Below, one piece after another: positions 33,156-40,204 of a stretch of DNA of 64,000 bases (the stretch's first letter is position 1; every line of letters starts with the position of its first letter). This DNA comes from Streptomyces sp. DG2A-72. Lineage in GTDB: Bacteria > Actinomycetota > Actinomycetes > Streptomycetales > Streptomycetaceae. The DNA is taken from the NCBI RefSeq assembly GCF_030499575.1, contig NZ_JASTLC010000001.1, forward strand, positions 4,364,001 to 4,428,000. Reading direction: 5' to 3'. The translations under genes and the position numbers were made by a program. The notes under the pieces were generated by a model. That model was not told the origin of the DNA. It searched no databases and saw only the letters and a program-made list of their open reading frames with translations.

Positions 33156-34360
33156 AGGAACGCGCGCCAGTCGGCGTGCAGCCGGTCGCCGAGCCGGATG
33201 GTGATGTACTCGTTGTTGTCCGCCTTGCCCGCCGTGCGGCCGGTGGAGAAGGGGAAGTTGTTGTCGTTCAGGACGGCGAGGGTGCGGTCGTCGAGCAGGA
33301 CGACGTCCTCGATCGTCTGGAACGGGAAGGTGAACGTCTCGCCGAAGCCGCCGAGCTTCTTCGGGTTGGCGATGTTCATCAGGTCGGCGACGAGGGTCTT
33401 GTCCATCACGCCGTCGCCGTTGCGGTCCCGCGTGTCGGCGAGGTAGATCCGCTTGAACTTGGCGGTGTCGCCCTGTCCGCCGTCCCGCTCGATGACCAGG
33501 AAGCGGTGCTTGTCGACGGCGATGGCGTCGCCGATGGCGTTGGAAGCGGACTCCAGGCGGTAGGTGAAGTGCTTGCCGGTGTACTTGCCCGCCTTCAGGT
33601 CGAAGTCGTTGAAGCGCAGGTCGCCGGGGGTGTCACCGGTCACCGTGCCTTCGAGCAGCGGGTAGAGGTGCCGTCCGTCGACGGAACGGGCCATGCCCTC
33701 GAAGCCCTTGCTGCTGCCGAGGTTGGGCGTGCCGCCGTTCAGGTACGGGTTCTCCGGCGCCTTCACGCCATCGAGGGAGATCGGCGCCTCCAGCAGCTTG
33801 CCGGTGCGCGAGAAGTGCAGCAGGAAGGGGCCGAACTCGTCGCCCATCCAGTACGTCCCGTCGTACGCCCGCACGATCGACTCGACGTCGAAGTCGGCGC
33901 CGGTGAGGGTGCGGTCGGCGCGGGTGAGCGCGAACGGCACCTTGTGGTACGGGTCGGTCAGGTTGAACCCGCCGAGCACCTTGACCTTCCCGGTGCGTGT
34001 GTCCGGCTTGACGCGGTGGACGCGGAGCAGGAAGTCGGCGCTGTTGGCCTTGGTGCCGTAGCCGTTGTCCGACAGCACGTCGTAGGTGCCGTCGTGCCGG
34101 TTCACGATGCCGCTGAAGCCCTGCACCGGCTGCCCCGCGAACGGCGCCGCGATCCCGTTGAACGGGCCCGCCCCTATCGCGGCCCCGGACGGCTCGCTGC
34201 CCGGCACGAACGTCTCCGCGGGCAGCGACGCCCATCCGGTGAGCGTGGCCTGGCCGAAGTCGTCGGTCTTCGCACCGGTCTTCTCACCGGCCAGGGCGGC
34301 GGGCGCCGTGAGGCCGACGGTCAGCGCGACGGCGCTGAGCATGATCGAGATTCTTCTCAT
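33152..34360 (-). CDS. Secreted esterase-like phytase-family protein
   Basis: A 402-residue secreted protein with signal peptide MRRISIMLSAVALTVGLTAP and cleavage near PAALAGE. The mature part is a phytase-like/esterase-like beta-propeller: GFSGIVNRHDGTYDVLSDNG, FDVESIVRAYDGTYWMGDEF, GFEGMARSVDGRHLYPLLEG and FLVIERDGGQGD, with several Asp-rich turns that could bind calcium. No regulon operator precedes it, so it is probably a core gene unrelated to the CoA pathway. It overlaps the thiolase 3' end by 4 bp on the opposite strand. Confidence 0.88.
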   Translation of the reverse strand: MRRISIMLSAVALTVGLTAPAALAGEKTGAKTDDFGQATLTGWASLPAETFVPGSEPSGAAIGAGPFNGIAAPFAGQPVQGFSGIVNRHDGTYDVLSDNGYGTKANSADFLLRVHRVKPDTRTGKVKVLGGFNLTDPYHKVPFALTRADRTLTGADFDVESIVRAYDGTYWMGDEFGPFLLHFSRTGKLLEAPISLDGVKAPENPYLNGGTPNLGSSKGFEGMARSVDGRHLYPLLEGTVTGDTPGDLRFNDFDLKAGKYTGKHFTYRLESASNAIGDAIAVDKHRFLVIERDGGQGDTAKFKRIYLADTRDRNGDGVMDKTLVADLMNIANPKKLGGFGETFTFPFQTIEDVVLLDDRTLAVLNDNNFPFSTGRTAGKADNNEYITIRLGDRLHADWRAFL

Positions 34361-34522
34361 GGCGGGCACAGTAGGGACACGTGGTGACGAACGGCCCAAC
34401 GGCAGGCGACGGCCGGCCGGTGGGGGAACAGGTACCCGTCGGCGGACGTTGTGAACAAAGGAGCGTCGCAGAAGGACCACAGGAAGACCGCCGTACGACT
34501 CGAGTCGCTGGAGGATCCCGAC

Positions 34523-34948
34523 ATGGCCCTGACCCGCGAGGAGCGCGAGCAGTTCCTGGCCGAGCCGCACATCGCCGCGCTGGCGGTGGACGCCGAGGAG
34601 GGGCGCGCACCGCTCAGCGTCCCGATCTGGTACCAGGTCGAGCCCGACGGCACGGTCTGGATCCTGACCACGCAGGACTCCCGCAAACACCAGCTGATCA
34701 GCAAGGCCGGCAGGTTCTCCCTGATGGTGGACCGGCTGGAACCCACGATCCGCTATGTGTCGGTGGAGGGCCCGGTCCTCGACACCACACCCGCCACCAT
34801 CGAGAAACTGCGCGAGCTCTCGGCCCGCTACCTCCCGGCCGAGAAGGTCGACGGCTATGTCGACTTCTCCTGGAACAACCACGGCGAGATGGTGATCATC
34901 CGGATGCGCCCGGAACGCTGGGTGTCGTCGGACCTCGGCACGGTCTAG
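34523..34948 (+). CDS. PPOX-class F420/FMN split-barrel protein
   Basis: A 141-residue pyridoxamine-phosphate-oxidase-fold protein: LTREEREQFLAEPHIAALAV, APLSVPIWYQVEPDGTVWIL and FSLMVDRLEPTIRYVSVEGP are typical of F420- or FMN-binding PPOX proteins. I choose the ATG at 34523 with GGAGG eight bases before; a GTG at 34451 would add a poorly conserved 24-residue leader. No operator copy lies upstream. Confidence 0.85.
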   Translation: MALTREEREQFLAEPHIAALAVDAEEGRAPLSVPIWYQVEPDGTVWILTTQDSRKHQLISKAGRFSLMVDRLEPTIRYVSVEGPVLDTTPATIEKLRELSARYLPAEKVDGYVDFSWNNHGEMVIIRMRPERWVSSDLGTV

Positions 34949-35047
34949 CGACCACCGGGGGAGCGGGGACGGGGCGGCCATCGGGACGGCGGCCACGGGG
35001 GTGCGGCCACCAGGCATGACAAGGCCATCGGGCGGGACAATCGGAGC

Positions 35048-35713
35048 ATGGACTCCGAGTTTGTACGTCTGCTGCGGTCGTCCCGCGTCTGGGAGGCGGG
35101 AGTCACCGAACTCCGCCCCTTCGACCCGGCCACCGCACCCTCCTCCCCTCTCCCCCTCTTCACCACCTGGTTCGCTGAGGCGGTGACAGCAGGCCAGCCG
35201 GAGCCGCACACCATGTCGCTGGCGACATCGGACGAGGAGGGCCTGCCGGACGTACGGACGGTCATGCTGCACGGCGCCGACGAGGACGGCTGGTCCTTCG
35301 CCACGCACGACCACAGCAGAAAGGGCCGCCACCTCGCGGCCCGCCCGTACGCGGCCCTCGGCTTCTACTGGCAGACCCTCGGCCGCCAGATCCGCATCCG
35401 CGGCCCCGTCACCACCGCCCCCTCCCAGGAAGCCCGGTCAGACCTCCACGCCCGCTCCACCGGCGCCCTCGCCGCCGCCCTCACCGGCCACCAGAGCGAA
35501 GTCCTGGGCTCCTTGGAGGAGTTGGCGACGGAATCGGCGGCGGCCTGGGAACGCGCCCAGCGCGAGCCGGACACACCGGTCCCGTCCTGGTCGCTGTACC
35601 ACCTCCAGCCGGAGACGGTGGAGTTCTTCCAGGGGGACGCGGAGCGACGGCATGTGCGGCTGAACTATCGGCGGGCGGAGGGGGGTTGGGACAAGGAGTT
35701 GCTGTGGCCTTGA
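35048..35713 (+). CDS. Pyridoxamine 5'-phosphate oxidase-family protein (PdxH-like)
   Basis: A 221-residue PdxH-type flavoprotein. PHTMSLATSDEEGLPDVRTV gives the FMN/substrate strand, SFATHDHSRKGRHLAARPYA and ALGFYWQTLGRQIRIRGPV the FMN-binding region, and the C-terminal RHVRLNYRR replaces the usual PdxH RLSP…RL end. True PdxH converts PNP/PMP to PLP. The divergent C-terminus means a related FMN-dependent activity is equally possible. Confidence 0.85.
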   Translation: MDSEFVRLLRSSRVWEAGVTELRPFDPATAPSSPLPLFTTWFAEAVTAGQPEPHTMSLATSDEEGLPDVRTVMLHGADEDGWSFATHDHSRKGRHLAARPYAALGFYWQTLGRQIRIRGPVTTAPSQEARSDLHARSTGALAAALTGHQSEVLGSLEELATESAAAWERAQREPDTPVPSWSLYHLQPETVEFFQGDAERRHVRLNYRRAEGGWDKELLWP

Positions 35714-35725
35714 ACGGACAAACGG

Positions 35726-36121
35726 TCAGTGCGACCACGTGAACTCGTCCGCCGCGGCACGGAACACCGGCACCCCCTCCCGAAACCCCACTTCCAGTTC
35801 CATCCCCACCCGCAGTTCCCCGCCCCCCACGACCTCCGTCATCATCCGGGGCCCCTCAGCCAGGTCGACGACCGCGGCGACGTACGGCGTGCGCTCGCCG
35901 AAGGGCGGCAGGTCGTTGCGGTGGACGACGGACCAGGTGTAGAGGGTGGCGCGGCCGGTCGCGGGCTCCCAGGTGACGTCCTCGCTCCAGCAGTGCGGGC
36001 AGAACTCGCGGGGGTAGTGATGCGCCCGGCCGCACTCCCCGCAGCGTCGGATCAGCAGACGGCCCTCCGCGGCTGCGTCCCAGTACGTCCTCGTGAACGC
36101 GTCGATCTCCGGGACGTCCAT
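35726..36121 (-). CDS. Zn-ribbon/OB-fold (DUF35) protein, second copy
   Basis: A 131-residue DUF35 protein: CGECGRAHHYPREFCPHCW is the Zn ribbon, then TLYTWSVVHRNDLPPFGERT and YVAAVVDLAEGPRMMTEVVG form the OB fold. The start is the ATG at 36121 with GGGGAG six bases upstream (a GTG at 36127 would add two residues). It has its own regulon operator at 36147. It is probably the partner of the thiolase at 31983, although three non-regulon genes separate them. Confidence 0.88.
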   Translation of the reverse strand: MDVPEIDAFTRTYWDAAAEGRLLIRRCGECGRAHHYPREFCPHCWSEDVTWEPATGRATLYTWSVVHRNDLPPFGERTPYVAAVVDLAEGPRMMTEVVGGGELRVGMELEVGFREGVPVFRAAADEFTWSH

Positions 36122-36146
36122 GCACACTCCCCGTGATGGGTACAGG

Positions 36147-36165
36147 ATCTGACGGTACGTCAGTT
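36147..36165. promoter_or_regulatory. Regulon operator copy 8
   Basis: ATCTGACGGTACGTCAGTT, with perfect 6-bp inner arms, 26 bp from the DUF35 start. The FAD monooxygenase gene starts 295 bp away on the other side. Confidence 0.7.
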
Positions 36166-36459
36166 CAGCAGCGTCGGCGCAGTCAGGTCAACCATCTGTA
36201 CAACTGGGACGAGGGACACGGCGCCAACCACGCGGCGTCGTTTCCCTTCACAAGAGCGCGCGCCGCGCGTCGCGACGTCGAGCCCCTCCGCGCACCCCGG
36301 GCCGACGTCGCGGCGTATTTACAGGCCCGTGAAAGCCACCACAATCAGTCGCCCTACGCCACCAGTCCCACTCACTCCTCCTACATGCGTGATCAATCCG
36401 CAACCAATTCCGGTCTTGACCGAGACCCATCAAACGGGCACGTGATTACGCTCGCGCTC
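36166..36459. other. Intergenic region upstream of the FAD monooxygenase
   Basis: About 290 bp, noticeably less GC-rich near its right end, with a TTGACC-like box at about 36416. The frame continuous with the monooxygenase is not conserved-looking before the ATG at 36460. I see no small gene or RNA. Confidence 0.4.
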
Positions 36460-37695
36460 ATGGCCGACTCCACAGCGTCCGCATCTCCCGCGAACCAAGC
36501 GGCGCAGAGCCCCGCGACCCCCGCGACGCACAGCCCCGCAGACCGCCCGGTGTACATCATCGGCGGCGGTCCCGGCGGACTCGCCGCCGCGTACGCCCTG
36601 CGCGCCCGTGGCATACGCGCCGTCGTCCTGGAGAAGTCCGACCGGGTGGGCGCGTCCTGGCGGCGCCACTACGACCGGCTGCACCTGCACACCACCCGCC
36701 GCCTCTCGGGCCTGCCCGGTCTGCCCATGCCGCGCCGCTTCGGGCGCTGGGTGTCCCGCGACAACGTGGTCCGCTACCTGGAGAAGTACGCCGAGCACCA
36801 CGAGCTGGAGATCGTCACCGGCGTCGAGGTCTCCCGCGTCGACCGCGCTCCCGACGGCTCCGGCTGGCTGCTGCACGCCACCGGCGGCCGCGAACTGACC
36901 GGCGCCGCGGTCATCGTCGCCACCGGCTACAACCACACACCCCACCTCCCCGACTGGCCCGGCCGCGACTCCTACACCGGCGACCTCCTCCACGCCGCCG
37001 ACTACCGCAGTGCCGAGCCCTACGCCGGCCGTGACGTCCTCGTCGTCGGCGTCGGCAACACCGGCGCCGAGATCGCCGTCGACCTCGTGGAGGGCGGCGC
37101 CTCCCGCGTACGGCTGTCCGTCCGCACCGCCCCGCACATCGTGCGCCGGTCGACCGCGGGCTGGGCCGCCCAGTACACCGGCGTACTGTGCCGACGGCTC
37201 CCGGTCGGCCTCGTCGACCGGCTCGCCCGTCCGCTGGCCAAGGTCAGCGTGCCGGACCTCTCCGAACACGGCCTGCCCCGCCCCGACACCGGCCTCTACA
37301 GCCGGGTCAACGAGGGGTCGATCCCGGTGCAGGACGTCGGCCTCATCGACGCCGTACGCAAGGGCCGGGTCGAGGTCGTGGCCGCCGTGGACGCCTTCGA
37401 GGACAGCAAGGTCGTCCTCGCCGATGGCGATCCTGTGGGCCCGGACGTCGTGATCGCCGCCACCGGCTACATCCGCGCCCTGGAGGGCCTGGTCGGCCAT
37501 CTCCACGTCCTGGACACGCGCGGCAGACCGGTCGTGCACGGCGCGCGCACCCCGGACAATGCCCCAGGCCTCTATTTCACTGGCTACGTCAACCCCATTA
37601 GCGGCATGCTCCGGGAACTGGCCATCGACGCGGAGAAGATCGCGAAAGTCATCGCCAAGGACGGCGGACGACAGGCCACCCGACTCCCTGCCTGA
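36460..37695 (+). CDS. FAD/NAD(P)-dependent monooxygenase; 3' end is one of two copies flanking an integrase
   Basis: A 411-residue flavin monooxygenase-like protein. It has an FAD GxGxxG motif (VYIIGGGPGGLAAAYALRAR), a second Rossmann motif for NADPH (VLVVGVGNTGAEIAVDLV), and the ATGY motif (DVVIAATGYIRAL) of FMO/BVMO relatives. The N-terminal 25 residues are Ala/Ser/Pro-rich. The last 36 codons, starting at NPISGMLRELAIDAEKIAK, recur at the end of the serine integrase 2.3 kb downstream. This is what insertion of an element into the gene's 3' end would leave, with the element restoring the reading frame. The protein therefore probably still works. Confidence 0.86.
   Translation: MADSTASASPANQAAQSPATPATHSPADRPVYIIGGGPGGLAAAYALRARGIRAVVLEKSDRVGASWRRHYDRLHLHTTRRLSGLPGLPMPRRFGRWVSRDNVVRYLEKYAEHHELEIVTGVEVSRVDRAPDGSGWLLHATGGRELTGAAVIVATGYNHTPHLPDWPGRDSYTGDLLHAADYRSAEPYAGRDVLVVGVGNTGAEIAVDLVEGGASRVRLSVRTAPHIVRRSTAGWAAQYTGVLCRRLPVGLVDRLARPLAKVSVPDLSEHGLPRPDTGLYSRVNEGSIPVQDVGLIDAVRKGRVEVVAAVDAFEDSKVVLADGDPVGPDVVIAATGYIRALEGLVGHLHVLDTRGRPVVHGARTPDNAPGLYFTGYVNPISGMLRELAIDAEKIAKVIAKDGGRQATRLPA
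37590..37646 (+). other. Putative attachment site, left (attL)
   Basis: Matches 39902-39958 at 52 of 57 positions. All five differences are synonymous in the shared reading frame. The longest identical blocks are caaccccat, agcggcatgctccg and gaactggccatcgacgc. A serine-integrase crossover core probably lies inside one of these. Confidence 0.6.
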
Positions 37696-37759
37696 CAACG
37701 GTCTCCGGACCCTCGTCTGACCTAGAGCCCTCACTGGGCCGTTACGGAAACCTCGCCGT

Positions 37760-37861
37760 GTGGCCGATGACCTGGAACGGGAGGACGAACCCGACGATGG
37801 CGCGGGGCAGCGGCTGCTGAAGATCCTGTTCGACCCACGTACTGACAGTGACAACCCATAA
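37760..37861 (+). CDS. Short ORF upstream of the integrase (33 aa, doubtful)
   Basis: GTG at 37760 to TAA at 37861, encoding an acidic peptide (DLEREDEPDDGAGQRLLKIL). No clear ribosome site. It may be the remnant of an element gene lost by deletion. I do not recognise it. Confidence 0.2.
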   Translation: MADDLEREDEPDDGAGQRLLKILFDPRTDSDNP

Positions 37862-37934
37862 GATTTGCGTCACATGGGTGACCCCGGCGGTACGCCACAT
37901 ACCCCGGGGCCTGGCCAGTCACGGAGGGACTGAC

Positions 37935-40007
37935 ATGACCAACCTTATGCGCCGCCCCAACCCCGCCACGGCAGGGACGGAGATCATCGCGCTGGCCTAC
38001 AAGCGGGCCTCAACAGAGGAGCAGCTCAAGGGATACGGGCTCGATGTCCAGGACGATGAACTGCGTGCCTGGGAGGCCGAAGATGCCAGGCGCACCATCC
38101 TGGAGACCTTCTCCGACGAGGGTGTCAGCGGCGCTCAGGACCGCCGCCCTGACATGCTCCGCCTTGAGGAGCGGGCCCGGGAGGGCAAGGCGAACCGCAT
38201 CGTGGTCCCGAAGGTGGACCGCGTAGGGCGTACGGCCCGCGCTGCCTTCAACTGGGCCTGGCGCATGCAGGACATCGGCGTCCACTTCATCTCCATTCAG
38301 GAGCGCATCGACACCAGCACCGAGCTGGGCTGGACTGTGTTCCAGCAGTACGTGTTCTTCTCCGAGATGGAATGGAACAGCATCCGCCAGCGGACGCGGG
38401 ACGGCCGGAACAAGAAGATCGAGTACGGCGGATGGCCCGCTGGCCCGGCGCCGTACGGCTACCGGATCGAAGGCAAGGGTCAGAAGGGTTCCTTCCTCGT
38501 CGTCTGCGAGGGCGAGGCCCGCGTCATCCTCAAGTCCGTGGCCCTGCTGGTCGACGGCAAGGCGAGCTTCGAGGAGGCTGCAGACGAGCTGAACCGGTTG
38601 GAGCTGTACACCCGCAGCGGCAAGCCGTGGACGACCACCAACCTCTACCAGCGCATGCACTCGGAGACCTTCGACGGCTACACCACATACCGCAAGGCCA
38701 ACCGCGGCGACCGCAAGAGGGCCACCAGGCTCAATGAGGACGGCACGCCGGTCTACGGCGAGCCCGTACGCATCGCCGTACCACAGATCCTCACCCCCGA
38801 CCGGACCGACGAGCTGAAGACTGCACTCAAGAAGCGATCCATCAACAAGCCCCGGAAGCCCGCCCGGATCTACTCCCTCAGCGGCCACATCGCCAGCGAC
38901 TGCGGACAGGTCTACGTCGGAGGAGGGCGGACGGGGCAGCGTGCCTACCGCTGTCAGGGCAACAGCTCCGACAAGTCGGCCTGTGGTTGCACGAACCTCG
39001 ATGCGACCGAGATCGAGAACGCTGTCTGGTCCAAAGTGACCAGGCTTCTCGCGGACGAGGCCCGCCTGAGGGTTCTTGCAGACCGCAGAGTCGTCTCCCT
39101 CCCGGGCGACCGGGACAAGTACCTGGAGCGCCAGGAGAGCCTGGCCACGAGCATCGAGAAGCACGAGAAGCTGATCGAGGACGCCGTGCCCGAGTACATC
39201 AAGGCGGGTCTTGAGCCGGCCGTGGCCGCGGCCGCAGTCAAGAAGCTGCTGGAGGAAGTCGAGGGCTTGCGAAAGCAGCTCGAAGAGGTGCAGTACTGGC
39301 TGTCCGAGTATGAGCAGACACAAGCCAGGGCGGACGCCATCGTCTCGCTCGCCCGCTCCTCCCCGGAGCGGCTGGCGAGCCTGGATGCGGCCGAGAAGGC
39401 CGAGATCTTCGACATGTTCCGCATCGTCGTTCTCCCCCAGAAGGGCCGCTTCGTCAAGCGGTCCGGAGCCCCCTGCAAGGTCACTACATGGCACTACGAA
39501 ACCGGCACGCTCGTGCCCCCGGACGTCAGTGAGACACGGTGGGAGGCAGCACGGGAAGTCATCGCCCAATACCACGGACCCCGGCACTTCTCCATGACCA
39601 GCCTGGACCTGCGGCAAGCCCTGAACGGGATGCTACACCGCCTCCGCCATGGGGCGGAGTGGTCCGAGATCGAATCGTGGGGTCACGCAGAGGCGATCCG
39701 CCAGCGGCAGGGAGTCTGGTTCCGCAGTGGTGCATGGCAGGCCCTCATGGAGCATCTGACCACCGACGGACGAGGGACGGTGGCGTACCGCCACCCGACG
39801 ATTCCGCTCCTGCATGTGGTGGGTGAGATCCGTTCGGGTGTCCTGGCCCTGATGAGAGCCACGGAGGACGACCTCACGGAACTCACGGAGGGTGAATCGG
39901 GCAACCCCATCAGCGGCATGCTCCGCGAACTGGCCATCGACGCCGAGAAAATCGCAAAGGCCATCGCGAAGAACGGGGCGGGTTCGGTGTCACGGCTGCC
40001 GGTCTGA
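37935..40007 (+). CDS. Large serine integrase (recombinase family)
   Basis: A 690-residue large serine recombinase. The N-terminal resolvase domain has the nucleophile in YKRASTEEQL, then FSDEGVSG and RIVVPKVDRVGRT. The recombinase domain follows (GPAPYGYRIEG, LYQRMHSETFDGY), then a Zn ribbon (SDCGQVYVGGG…CGC), a coiled coil, and a C-terminal region whose GAEWSEIESW…GAWQAL pattern recalls an IS5-type DUF4096 segment. The start is the ATG at 37935 with GGAGGG upstream. The last 36 residues (NPISGMLRELAIDAEKIAK…) are encoded by the right copy of the duplicated monooxygenase 3' end. No excisionase, replication or phage gene accompanies it. Confidence 0.9.
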   Translation: MTNLMRRPNPATAGTEIIALAYKRASTEEQLKGYGLDVQDDELRAWEAEDARRTILETFSDEGVSGAQDRRPDMLRLEERAREGKANRIVVPKVDRVGRTARAAFNWAWRMQDIGVHFISIQERIDTSTELGWTVFQQYVFFSEMEWNSIRQRTRDGRNKKIEYGGWPAGPAPYGYRIEGKGQKGSFLVVCEGEARVILKSVALLVDGKASFEEAADELNRLELYTRSGKPWTTTNLYQRMHSETFDGYTTYRKANRGDRKRATRLNEDGTPVYGEPVRIAVPQILTPDRTDELKTALKKRSINKPRKPARIYSLSGHIASDCGQVYVGGGRTGQRAYRCQGNSSDKSACGCTNLDATEIENAVWSKVTRLLADEARLRVLADRRVVSLPGDRDKYLERQESLATSIEKHEKLIEDAVPEYIKAGLEPAVAAAAVKKLLEEVEGLRKQLEEVQYWLSEYEQTQARADAIVSLARSSPERLASLDAAEKAEIFDMFRIVVLPQKGRFVKRSGAPCKVTTWHYETGTLVPPDVSETRWEAAREVIAQYHGPRHFSMTSLDLRQALNGMLHRLRHGAEWSEIESWGHAEAIRQRQGVWFRSGAWQALMEHLTTDGRGTVAYRHPTIPLLHVVGEIRSGVLALMRATEDDLTELTEGESGNPISGMLRELAIDAEKIAKAIAKNGAGSVSRLPV
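39902..39958 (+). other. Putative attachment site, right (attR)
   Basis: Right copy of the 57-bp duplication, in frame with the integrase. The span from the left to the right copy is 2,312 bp and contains only the integrase and a 33-codon frame, so the element is minimal or deleted. Confidence 0.6.
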
Positions 40008-40024
40008 CGCCGAGGGACCCTCCT

Positions 40025-40078
40025 GTTCGGGTGGTTCGGGTGCTTCGGGTGCTTCGGGTGGTTCGGGTGGTTCGGGTG
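40025..40078. repeat. Six tandem 9-bp repeats (g/cttcgggtg)
   Basis: Six consecutive units, GTTCGGGTG or CTTCGGGTG, immediately after the integrase stop. Probably replication slippage; no function is evident. Confidence 0.7.
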
Positions 40079-40131
40079 CCGGAGGGTGTGGCGAAGTGGG
40101 TGCCGACGCGGGACCGCCCGGTCCGACGGCT

Positions 40132-40150
40132 TCCTGACGCAGCGTCAGTT
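40132..40150. promoter_or_regulatory. Regulon operator copy 9a
   Basis: TCCTGACGCAGCGTCAGTT, with perfect CTGACG/CGTCAG arms, in the promoter region of the ADP-forming ligase gene. Confidence 0.68.
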
Positions 40151-40155
40151 CAGTA

Positions 40156-40174
40156 ATCTGACACTGCGTCAGTT
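40156..40174. promoter_or_regulatory. Regulon operator copy 9b
   Basis: ATCTGACACTGCGTCAGTT, 24 bp from copy 9a and 31 bp before the ligase start. The paired arrangement suggests cooperative binding. Confidence 0.68.
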
Positions 40175-40204
40175 AGTTGCTGTCACACAGGAGCGGGGCG
40201 ACCG

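Noticed and set aside
33152..35332. Extension of the phytase-like gene upstream to about 726 residues
   Set aside because: The signal peptide MRRISIMLSA at 34360 marks the true start; upstream sequence overlaps two plus-strand genes.
38010..39617. 535-codon minus-strand frame opposite the integrase
   Set aside because: Antisense shadow; the plus strand encodes all serine-recombinase motifs.
37590..40007. Complete prophage or conjugative element
   Set aside because: Only an integrase and att-like copies are present; no structural, replication or transfer genes.
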